From the NCBI GenBank assembly GCA_041645555.1, contig JBAZPX010000028.1:1-6386 (forward strand): a DNA stretch of 6,386 nucleotides. Direction: 5' to 3'. The notes under the pieces were generated by a model that saw only the letters and a program-made list of their open reading frames with translations, searched no databases and was not told where the DNA came from. The number at the start of each line of letters is the position of its first letter. The first letter of the stretch is position 1. The DNA comes from JAQTRU01 sp041645555 (lineage in GTDB: Bacteria > Patescibacteriota > Patescibacteriia > Patescibacteriales > JAQTRU01). The position numbers and the translations under genes were made by a program. Positions 1 through 4,476 of this stretch are shown here, piece after piece.

Positions 1-78
1 ACACTGGCAGGGACCAGAGAGGGCCATGTCCATGATGTGGCCATTATGAAAGAATCACCCAATTATCAGGTGGAGTAA
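1..78 (+). CDS. 3' end of an unrecognised gene (partial)
   Basis: Reading from base 1 in the first frame gives 25 residues, beginning TLAGTREGHVHD and ending ESPNYQVE, then TAA at 76-78. The other two + frames stop earlier. A strong terminator follows 38 bases after the stop codon, which fits the end of a transcription unit. The piece is too short to assign to a family and its start lies outside the window. Coding status is inferred from the open frame and the terminator only; I do not recognise the protein. Confidence 0.45.
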   Translation, partial: TLAGTREGHVHDVAIMKESPNYQVE

Positions 79-116
79 TAATCTACATTTCATCTGACGG
101 GGTGACAGTATCAAAC

Positions 117-148
117 AAGGGATTGCGTTAAAGCGTAGTCCCTTTTTT
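117..148 (+). terminator. Rho-independent terminator of the upstream gene
   Basis: Bases 117-128 pair with 133-144 as a 12-bp stem that includes three G-U pairs and closes on a 4-base loop (129-132). A run of six T starts at 143. This is a textbook intrinsic terminator. It separates the upstream gene from the hrcA transcription unit. Confidence 0.85.
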
Positions 149-151
149 ATA

Positions 152-210
152 CCTCACCCCTAACCCCTCTCCTCCCCAGTCATACGACGGGGTAAAAATT
201 AGGAGAGGGG
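152..210. repeat. GC-rich palindromic intergenic repeat (REP-like)
   Basis: CCCCTCTCCT at 164-173 is exactly complementary to AGGAGAGGGG at 201-210. Inside it a second hairpin pairs CCCC and GTC (174-177, 179-181) with GAC and GGGG (186-192), with one bulged A. The left flank CCTCACCCC (152-160) reappears at 6377-6385 just after dnaK, so this is probably a dispersed genomic repeat. No T-run follows, so it is not called a terminator. Confidence 0.65.
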
Positions 211-222
211 GAGTCCCGCGTT

Positions 223-238
223 TTAGCACTCTCTTGAC
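223..238 (+). repeat. Duplicated CIRCE left half plus -35 region
   Basis: These 16 bases are identical to 294-309, exactly 71 bases downstream. They include the left CIRCE half-site TTAGCACTC and most of the -35 hexamer (TTGACC here, TTGACA in the functional copy). No right half-site GAGTGCTAA and no -10 box follow, so this copy is not a complete operator or promoter. It may be left over from a duplication or from insertion of the hairpin element between the copies. Confidence 0.8.
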
Positions 239-285
239 CCCGCACAAGTCGCTCCGCTCCTATGCGGGGCAGGCAAGAGTTTTTT
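231..285 (+). terminator. Second terminator-like hairpin upstream of hrcA
   Basis: CCCCGCA (238-244) pairs with TGCGGGG (263-269) around an 18-base loop. The stem extends through CTCTTG (231-236) with CAAGAG (274-279), leaving a bulge. Six T follow directly at 280-285. The shape fits an intrinsic terminator or an insulator in front of the hrcA promoter. The long loop and bulge make it less certain than the one at 117-148. Its 5' arm overlaps the duplicated half operator at 223-238. Confidence 0.5.
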
Positions 286-293
286 CCATGGAA

Positions 294-320
294 TTAGCAC
301 TCTCTTGACATGAGTGCTAA
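294..320 (+). promoter_or_regulatory. CIRCE operator (HrcA binding site)
   Basis: TTAGCACTC (294-302), a 9-base spacer, and GAGTGCTAA (312-320) form a perfect match to the CIRCE inverted repeat, the known binding site of the HrcA heat-shock repressor. The -35 box lies wholly inside the spacer, so bound HrcA would block RNA polymerase. It sits directly before hrcA, giving autoregulation of hrcA and probably of the genes transcribed with it. No second CIRCE is present before hsp20 or dnaK. Confidence 0.97.
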
Positions 321-332
321 TAGTGTTATAAT
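305..332 (+). promoter_or_regulatory. Vegetative promoter of hrcA
   Basis: TTGACA at 305-310 and TATAAT at 327-332 are both perfect consensus hexamers, 16 bases apart. TG at 324-325 adds an extended -10 element. Transcription should start about 7 bases past the -10 box, near 338-340, which coincides with the hrcA ATG at 339. The promoter overlaps the CIRCE operator, as expected for HrcA-controlled heat-shock genes. Confidence 0.92.
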
Positions 333-338
333 CAAAAT

Positions 339-1019
339 ATGGATGAGAGAAAACTAATAATCTTAAATACAATTATAAAAGAGCATATTAAAACCGGCGC
401 TCCTGTGGGGTCGGGTGTTTTGGTTGATAAATACCGCCTGGATATTTCTCCGGCGACGGTCAGGAACGAAATGGCGGAGCTGGAAGAAGAGGATTTTATA
501 ATCCAGCCCCATACTTCGGCCGGCCGCGTGCCTACGGAAAAGGCCTATAATTTATATCTGGCCAGCTTGAAAGAAAAGCAATTGGCGGAAAAAGAAGCGG
601 AAGTTTTAAGGCGGGCTTTAAAAGGAAATGACGAAGCCAGTTTTAAGCAAACGGCGAAAGAGATGGCGAAAATTTCCGGCAACGCGATTTTTTGGGCATT
701 CCACAAAAATAATCTTTACTATACCGGTATTTCCAACTTATTTTCCCAGCCGGAATTTTCCGAGCCGAATTTAATTTATGATATCTCGGCGATTATTGAC
801 CGGATGGACGAAATTATTGACGATATTTTTAGCGAAGTGAAAGAGACGGAGGTCTTATTAGGCTCGGCCAATCCTTTCGGCGATTCCTGCTCCACGATTT
901 TTTCTAAATACAAAAGAAGCGGCAAAACCGGCTTGTTCGGGATTTTAGGCCCGATGCGGATGGATTATGAAAAGAATCTGGCCGTGATTAAATATGTCAG
1001 TGGGTTAATACAGAAATAA
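339..1019 (+). CDS. hrcA: Heat-inducible transcription repressor HrcA, compact form
   Basis: HrcA binds CIRCE and represses chaperone genes until heat stress. Residues 1-75 form the winged-helix DNA-binding domain, with the family signature SPATVRNEMAELE (37-49) followed by PHTSAGRVPTEKAY (57-70). The C-terminal part keeps the GAF-like dimerisation region: LYYTGISNLFSQPEF (126-140) resembles the conserved segment ending in NQPEF, and GPMRMDY near the end matches the usual GPTRMNY. At 226 residues it is about 115 shorter than typical HrcA (around 340). The missing part corresponds to the domain normally inserted within the GAF-like fold. An in-frame stop at 321-323 and lack of any other start upstream fix the ATG at 339. 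There is no ribosome-binding site, and the predicted transcript begins at or next to this ATG. A perfect CIRCE in front supports the assignment. Confidence 0.95.
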   Translation: MDERKLIILNTIIKEHIKTGAPVGSGVLVDKYRLDISPATVRNEMAELEEEDFIIQPHTSAGRVPTEKAYNLYLASLKEKQLAEKEAEVLRRALKGNDEASFKQTAKEMAKISGNAIFWAFHKNNLYYTGISNLFSQPEFSEPNLIYDISAIIDRMDEIIDDIFSEVKETEVLLGSANPFGDSCSTIFSKYKRSGKTGLFGILGPMRMDYEKNLAVIKYVSGLIQK

Positions 1020-1024
1020 TCTCC

Positions 1025-1056
1025 TACGAATTACGAATTTTTACGAATTTACGAAT
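1025..1056. repeat. Four copies of TACGAAT between hrcA and nudix
   Basis: TACGAAT occurs at 1025, 1032, 1042 and 1050, within 32 bases that fill most of the short hrcA-nudix gap. A related TTACGAATT occurs at 2509-2517 before hsp20. It looks like a simple-sequence intergenic repeat with no obvious hairpin. Function unknown. Confidence 0.7.
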
Positions 1057-1070
1057 AATAAGGTAATATT

Positions 1071-1508
1071 ATGAGTGAAGATAAAAAATATCCAAAAGTT
1101 TGCACCGGGGCGTTTATCTTTAGTGATAAGGGTGAGTTATTTTTAATGAAAGCTCCGGCCTGGCAGAATACCTTTACCCCGCCGGGCGGCAGAGTGGAAT
1201 TCGGTGAAACCATAGAAGAGGCGGTTAAGCGGGAAGTAAAAGAAGAAACGAATCTTAATATAAAGAATTTAAAATTTTTAGGTTTTCAAGAGGCCAATAA
1301 AATAGGGAAAGAATATTTAAAAGAAGACAGGCACCTGATTTTATTTGATTACCGGGCGGAAGTGGAAGGAAAACCGGAAATAAAGTTGGGGGAAGAGGGA
1401 GTAGAATATAAGTGGTTAAAAGTTGAAGAATGGCTTAAGAGAAAAGACTTAGCCGATTTTACCCGGGCAACAATTGAAAAAAATTTAAAAACTGATGAAG
1501 TTTCTTAA
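1071..1508 (+). CDS. Nudix hydrolase, stand-alone, catalytically intact
   Basis: Nudix enzymes cleave nucleoside diphosphates linked to another group, for example damaged dNTPs or nucleotide sugars, using Mg2+. The Nudix box spans residues 40-62: G40, five residues, E46, seven residues, R54-E55, then E58-E59. Only the usual glycine near its end is replaced (N61), so the catalytic glutamates are present. PPGG (37-40) and FGE (44-46) are typical of the family. At 145 residues it is a single-domain protein of normal length. The start is supported by AAGG (1060-1063), 7 bases before the ATG, the only convincing ribosome-binding site of a full gene in the window. It lies 51 bases after hrcA and 23 before the Nudix-GrpE gene, probably in the same transcript. 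It resembles the Nudix domain of the next gene at both ends, suggesting tandem duplication. The substrate cannot be told. Confidence 0.93.
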   Translation: MSEDKKYPKVCTGAFIFSDKGELFLMKAPAWQNTFTPPGGRVEFGETIEEAVKREVKEETNLNIKNLKFLGFQEANKIGKEYLKEDRHLILFDYRAEVEGKPEIKLGEEGVEYKWLKVEEWLKRKDLADFTRATIEKNLKTDEVS

Positions 1509-1531
1509 TAATACATTAATGGATAAATAAT

Positions 1532-2371
1532 ATGAGTGAGGGAAAAGAGATTAATAATTTTGGCTATAAACATGCCATTGCCTGCGTTAGCGCATTTATT
1601 TTTAATAGTAAAGAAGAATTATTATTGGTCAGGGAGAAGGCCTGGAATAATCTTTGGGTAGTTCCCGGCGGCATGGTTAGATTCGGTGAAAGCCAAATGG
1701 AAACTTTAAAGCGTAAAATAAAGGATGAAATTGGCATAGAAATAAATGACGCGGAATATTTAAAGGTTATTGAATTAAATAAAACCAAGGAGAGGCCGAA
1801 TTTTCACGCGGTGGTCAGTGAATTTATTGTTAAATCCGGAAATCAAGATGTAAAATTGAACAATGACCATAGCGGATTTGATTGGCGCAAGCCCGAAGAT
1901 TGGCTTAAGGAAAAAGATTTGTATCCGGCCGTAAGAGAAGTAATTGAATATTATTTAAATAAATTTTTGCCGGCAAAAGATTGTGAAAATTTATATAAGC
2001 GCGCTTTGGCGGATTATCAGAATTTATTAAAGCGGACGGCGCAGGAAAAGGTGGAATTCGTGAAATACGCTAACGAGGATTTAATTCAGTCCATAATTCC
2101 GGTTTATGATAATTTAAAAATGTCTTTGGCGCATGTTGACGAGACGGTAGAAAAAAACGGCTGGCTGGAAGGCATAAAGCATGTTATCAGGCAGTTTAAA
2201 GACGTTTTAGAATCTATGGGCGTGGAAGAAATAAAAACCGTTGGAGAAAAATTTGACCATAACACGATGGAAGCGATTGAAGGAAAAGGTGAAAAGGTGG
2301 TCAAAGAAGCCAGGCCGGGATATAAGTTAAATGGAAAAGTGATAGTGGCGGCAAAAGTGATAGTGGGATAA
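1532..2371 (+). CDS. grpE: Nudix domain-GrpE fusion, nucleotide-exchange factor
   Basis: GrpE drives ADP release from DnaK. Residues about 148-279 are a recognisable GrpE: a helix with DYQNLLKRTAQEK (161-173), then IIPVYDNLKMSL (188-199), the helical bundle, FDHNTMEAI (241-249), and the C-terminal beta domain ending GYKLNGKVIVAAKVIV (263-278). The disordered N-terminus and start of the long helix usual in GrpE are absent. In their place residues 1-145 form a Nudix domain with PGG (45-47) and FGE (51-53). Its Nudix box is damaged: the catalytic RE pair is R61-K62 and the following EE pair is D65-E66, so hydrolysis is probably weak or lost. The single open frame runs through both domains without a break and no start or ribosome-binding site separates them. 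The domain resembles the preceding Nudix gene, including the closing WLKxKDL motif. GrpE assignment is firm; the role of the Nudix part is unknown. Confidence 0.93.
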   Translation: MSEGKEINNFGYKHAIACVSAFIFNSKEELLLVREKAWNNLWVVPGGMVRFGESQMETLKRKIKDEIGIEINDAEYLKVIELNKTKERPNFHAVVSEFIVKSGNQDVKLNNDHSGFDWRKPEDWLKEKDLYPAVREVIEYYLNKFLPAKDCENLYKRALADYQNLLKRTAQEKVEFVKYANEDLIQSIIPVYDNLKMSLAHVDETVEKNGWLEGIKHVIRQFKDVLESMGVEEIKTVGEKFDHNTMEAIEGKGEKVVKEARPGYKLNGKVIVAAKVIVG

Positions 2372-2375
2372 TTTT

Positions 2376-2467
2376 CAATTTCTAATTTTCAATTTTCAAA
2401 CAATGACTTAATTTATCAATTCATTAATTAATTTAATCATTGAAAATTGTTTAGAAATTAAAAATTG
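2376..2467. repeat. AT-rich imperfect inverted repeat after grpE
   Basis: Arms of 31 bases at 2376-2406 and 2437-2467 share complementary ends (13 bases with one mismatch on the outside, 6 on the inside). In an alternative pairing CAATTTTCAA (2390-2399) matches TTGAAAATTG (2440-2449). The 171-base gap between grpE and hsp20 is almost entirely A and T up to about 2485. There is no GC-rich stem or T-run, so it is unlikely to be an efficient terminator. No convincing promoter is seen. Confidence 0.55.
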
Positions 2468-2542
2468 TAAATTAAAAATTAATACATTGCCAGAGCGAAG
2501 TTCGTGGATTACGAATTCCTCTCGCGCAACAAAATAAATAAT

Positions 2543-2992
2543 ATGTCAGCGCTTATTAAGTGGACCCCGTTTTTTCCCGAAGCTTCGGGATTTGAGGACA
2601 TGGACAAGATGTTCTCGGAACTTTCTCCTTCCTTTTGGGCCGGGCGGAACGGCTTTACTCCGGCGGTTGATATTTACGAAGATAAAAATAACGTAATCGT
2701 GGAAACCCAATTAGCCGGCGTGGATTTGGAAAATGTTAATATTTCGATTGAAAACGACGTCTTGATTATTAAGGGCGAAGGCGAAAAAAAGTCTGAAGTG
2801 GAAGACAAGAATTATTATAGAAAAGAAATAAGGCGCGGGAGTTTTTACAGAAGCGTGGCTTTGCCCGCTCATGTTAATGGCGGGAAAGCGAGTGCGGAAG
2901 CGATTGACGGAGTTTTAAAGATTTCTATTCCGAAAGCAGTCGGAAGCAAACCGAAGACGATAAAAATTAAGACGCGGACTCATACTGACTAA
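2543..2992 (+). CDS. Small heat-shock protein, Hsp20/alpha-crystallin family
   Basis: Small heat-shock proteins bind unfolding proteins in the cytoplasm without ATP and hold them for refolding by DnaK. The alpha-crystallin domain runs from about FTPAVDIYEDKNN through ETQLAGVDLENV and the strand NDVLIIKGE to the family signature GVLKISIPKA, then a tail with an I-x-I motif in KTIKIK that usually mediates oligomer assembly. The 149-residue length is normal. I place the start at the ATG at 2543 (MSALIKWTPFF), since small Hsps of this type begin this way. A GTG at 2504 would add 13 residues encoded in repeat-like intergenic sequence and is less likely. No Shine-Dalgarno is present, only the A/T-rich run AATAAATAAT before the ATG. 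It sits between grpE and dnaK, consistent with a heat-shock cluster, but has no CIRCE of its own. Confidence 0.93.
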   Translation: MSALIKWTPFFPEASGFEDMDKMFSELSPSFWAGRNGFTPAVDIYEDKNNVIVETQLAGVDLENVNISIENDVLIIKGEGEKKSEVEDKNYYRKEIRRGSFYRSVALPAHVNGGKASAEAIDGVLKISIPKAVGSKPKTIKIKTRTHTD

Positions 2993-3018
2993 TGCGGACT
3001 AATGCGGACTAATGCGGA
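2991..3018. repeat. 10-bp tandem repeat at the hsp20 stop codon
   Basis: AATGCGGACT occurs at 2991-3000 and 3001-3010, with 8 bases of a third copy at 3011-3018. The first copy overlaps the hsp20 stop codon TAA (2990-2992), and each later unit border recreates CTAATG. Changes in copy number would therefore leave the protein unaffected. Confidence 0.85.
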
Positions 3019-3045
3019 ATGCGCAACACATATCGCATAATACCT

Positions 3046-3171
3046 TGTCATTTCGAATCCGTCGCTCGCAAGCGACGGGTGAGAAATCCCTTAAAGATTA
3101 TGGACGACAGGGACGTGCCAATTTCCGAGTTTAAGGGATTCCTCACCGCCGGCTGGCGGTTCGGAATGACA
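3046..3171. repeat. 126-bp cruciform-like intergenic element, GTCATT type
   Basis: Outer arms TGTCATTTCGAA (3046-3057) and TTCGGAATGACA (3160-3171) are complementary at 11 of 12 positions. Further in, GGTGAG (3078-3083) pairs with CTCACC (3142-3147) and AATCCCTTAAA (3085-3095) with TTTAAGGGATT (3130-3140). Each side carries its own small hairpin: 3059-3066 with 3071-3078, and 3146-3150 with 3155-3159. The element fills most of the hsp20-3215 gap. The nested complementary design suggests selection for a folded DNA or RNA structure, as in non-autonomous repeats. Confidence 0.8.
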
Positions 3172-3214
3172 GAACAAAATTAAAATGTAAAATTTAAAGT
3201 TATCAATAAAAAAT

Positions 3215-3559
3215 ATGTTACAAAATGATAAACATTTTTTTGAACCACCTAAAGTTAATAAAAACAGAAAATTAGCAATTTTTAATTGTTTATTATTAGT
3301 AATTTTAGCAATAATTTTTGGTGCACTTTCATTGGAATCTAAATCAGTAATATTTTTATATATTTCGTGGATTTTTATTTACCTTTTAGCTTATATGCAT
3401 GGTAAAATCCAGGCGAAAACAGAAGACGGAAATTTATTAAAAGAAATTAATAAAGAAATAAATATTATCGATAAAATTAAAAATTCAAATATTGTAGAAT
3501 ATAAAAAAATAATTTTTGAAGAAAAAATAAAGAAATTAATAAAGAACTTATTAAAATAA
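3215..3559 (+). CDS. Hypothetical two-pass membrane protein
   Basis: I do not recognise this 114-residue protein. A basic N-terminus (K13 to K19, VNKNRK) precedes two hydrophobic segments, about 20-38 and 44-63, joined by a short loop (SLESK). The remaining 50 residues are charged, rich in lysine and isoleucine, and probably helical, with no recognised motif. By the positive-inside rule both ends should be cytoplasmic. Base use is far more A/T-rich than in the chaperone genes: one 60-base line at 3481-3540 has 6 G or C, against 25 in a dnaK line at 5041-5100. There is no Shine-Dalgarno; AAAAAAT precedes the ATG. It lies between two palindromic elements and 108 bases before the DUF4145 gene, so the pair may have arrived together. 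Coding status is likely from length and the clear membrane pattern. Confidence 0.7.
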   Translation: MLQNDKHFFEPPKVNKNRKLAIFNCLLLVILAIIFGALSLESKSVIFLYISWIFIYLLAYMHGKIQAKTEDGNLLKEINKEINIIDKIKNSNIVEYKKIIFEEKIKKLIKNLLK

Positions 3560-3570
3560 ATAAACTGTTA

Positions 3571-3646
3571 TTTGTCATTCCCGCGAAAGCGGGAATCCAG
3601 AAGTTAGCGGTAGGCACGTTTTTACTACTCGTTCCTGGATTATGAC
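3571..3646. repeat. GTCATT-type palindromic element, left copy
   Basis: The first 30 bases (3571-3600) contain a hairpin, ATTCCCGC-GAAA-GCGGGAAT (3577-3596), and are exactly the reverse complement of 4303-4332. The element closes with CTGGATT (3635-3641) and ATGAC (3642-3646), complementary to AATCCAG (3594-3600) and GTCAT (3574-3578). It has the same layout as the element at 3046-3171, and both carry GGCACGT or its complement in the loop. No T-run follows the hairpin, so it is not a typical terminator. Confidence 0.8.
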
Positions 3647-3667
3647 TAATAATTTAATATTAAAAAT

Positions 3668-4294
3668 ATGATTCCTTTTACTAAACCCGTGTTTAGACTA
3701 ACTTCATTTAATTGTCCTCATTGTTCGGCATATTCTTATCAAGGTTGGCATGATTTAAGCTACTATTTTGGCGGTTATAACGATTTAGGTGAGCTAAAAA
3801 TTAGTATATGCAAACATTGTGAAAAATATTCTTTATGGCGAAATGGGAAAATGATTTATCCCGAAATTGTAAGCGTTGAGTTTCCAAACATTGATTTGAG
3901 CGATGATATTAAAGAGGATTATAATGAGGCCGCAAGTATTTTACAAAAATCTCCAAGAGGAGCTGCTGCAATATTAAGGCTGGCTTTACAAAAATTATGT
4001 ATACAATTAGGTGAAAAAGGTAAAAACATAAATGAAGATATTGCAAATTTAGTTAAAAAAGGACTGCCAATAAAAATACAACAAGCTTTAGATGTGGTGA
4101 GAGTTACTGGAAATGAATCTGTACATCCTGGAGTAATAGATTTAAGAGATAATCAAGAAATTGCTAATAAATTATTTAAATTAATTAATTTTATTACTGA
4201 AAAAATGGTAAGTGAACCGAAGGAAGTAGAAAAACTTTATAATTCTATACCAGAAGAAAAAAGGGAGCAAATTAAAAAAAGAGATAATAAATAA
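3668..4294 (+). CDS. Zinc-ribbon DUF4145 domain protein
   Basis: The N-terminus has two CxxC pairs, C16-C19 (CPHC) and C48-C51 (CKHC), a likely zinc ribbon. From about residue 84 comes a DUF4145-type helical domain: RGAAAILRLALQKLC (97-111), a central helix, then VVRVTGNESVHPG (143-155). DUF4145 is grouped with HEPN-like domains; R145 and H153 occupy the place of the HEPN R...H motif but are seven residues apart, where RNase members have four to six, so nuclease activity is uncertain. DUF4145 proteins often occur in accessory regions and near restriction systems, but no such genes are here. The gene is very A/T-rich, has no Shine-Dalgarno, and is bracketed by a perfect 30-base inverted repeat (3571-3600, 4303-4332). 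The assignment to the domain family is good; function is unknown. Transfer into the chaperone cluster is inferred. Confidence 0.85.
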   Translation: MIPFTKPVFRLTSFNCPHCSAYSYQGWHDLSYYFGGYNDLGELKISICKHCEKYSLWRNGKMIYPEIVSVEFPNIDLSDDIKEDYNEAASILQKSPRGAAAILRLALQKLCIQLGEKGKNINEDIANLVKKGLPIKIQQALDVVRVTGNESVHPGVIDLRDNQEIANKLFKLINFITEKMVSEPKEVEKLYNSIPEEKREQIKKRDNK

Positions 4295-4302
4295 AACGAC
4301 CC

Positions 4303-4332
4303 CTGGATTCCCGCTTTCGCGGGAATGACAAA
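4303..4332. repeat. GTCATT-type repeat, right inverted copy
   Basis: These 30 bases are the exact reverse complement of 3571-3600. They fold into the same hairpin (GCGGGAAT with ATTCCCGC). The copy begins 8 bases after the DUF4145 stop codon. Unlike the left copy it lacks the second half of the element, so it is a half element. Confidence 0.9.
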
Positions 4333-4341
4333 GGAGAAATC

Positions 4342-4362
4342 ATGATTAAAATTAGTGTTTAA
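4342..4362 (+). other. Six-codon ORF with strong ribosome-binding site
   Basis: AAGGAG (4331-4336) lies 5 bases before an ATG that opens a reading frame of only MIKISV before TAA. It is the best Shine-Dalgarno match in the window. It could be the remnant start of a lost gene, a leader peptide upstream of dnaK, or chance. Nothing else supports expression. Confidence 0.2.
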
Positions 4363-4385
4363 ATAATAATTAAAATAATTAATTC

Positions 4386-4465
4386 GTCATTGCGAGAAGA
4401 ACCAAAAGCAGAGGAGCTCAGCTCCGAAGCTTCGGAGCTGAGCTCCTTAGGACTTCCAAAATGAC
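4386..4465. repeat. GTCATT-type element with perfect 36-bp palindrome before dnaK
   Basis: Outer GTCATT (4386-4391) and AATGAC (4460-4465) match the ends of the other elements in this region. The core 4412-4447 is a perfect palindrome centred on AAGCTT, without mismatch or spacer. In RNA it would form a very stable GC-rich hairpin 29 bases before the dnaK start. No T-run follows it, so it is not an intrinsic terminator. Confidence 0.85.
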
Positions 4466-4476
4466 AATAAATAAAT

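Noticed and set aside
1025..1056. Short repeats as a CRISPR-like array
   Set aside because: Units are only 7 bases with 0-3 bases between them; no spacers and no cas genes.
1960..2000. Possibility that the Nudix-GrpE fusion is a sequencing frameshift or a missed stop
   Set aside because: Both domains share one frame with no stop, and the junction has no ATG with a ribosome-binding site; each domain is complete up to the junction. Error cannot be excluded without reads but nothing suggests it.
2504..2542. GTG start that would lengthen Hsp20 by 13 residues
   Set aside because: The extra residues come from intergenic repeat-like sequence containing TTACGAATT; the downstream ATG at 2543 gives the usual small-Hsp N-terminus.
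3571..3600. Hairpin as an intrinsic terminator of the membrane-protein gene
   Set aside because: The stem is strong but no T-run follows it, and the same hairpin recurs as a dispersed repeat.
3668..4294. Calling the DUF4145 protein an active HEPN RNase toxin
   Set aside because: The R and H are seven residues apart rather than four to six, and no antitoxin-like partner is visible; the neighbour is a membrane protein.
4346..4376. TTAAAA...TAAAAT as a dnaK promoter
   Set aside because: Both boxes are weak, the 19-base spacing is long, and such matches are expected by chance in sequence this A/T-rich.
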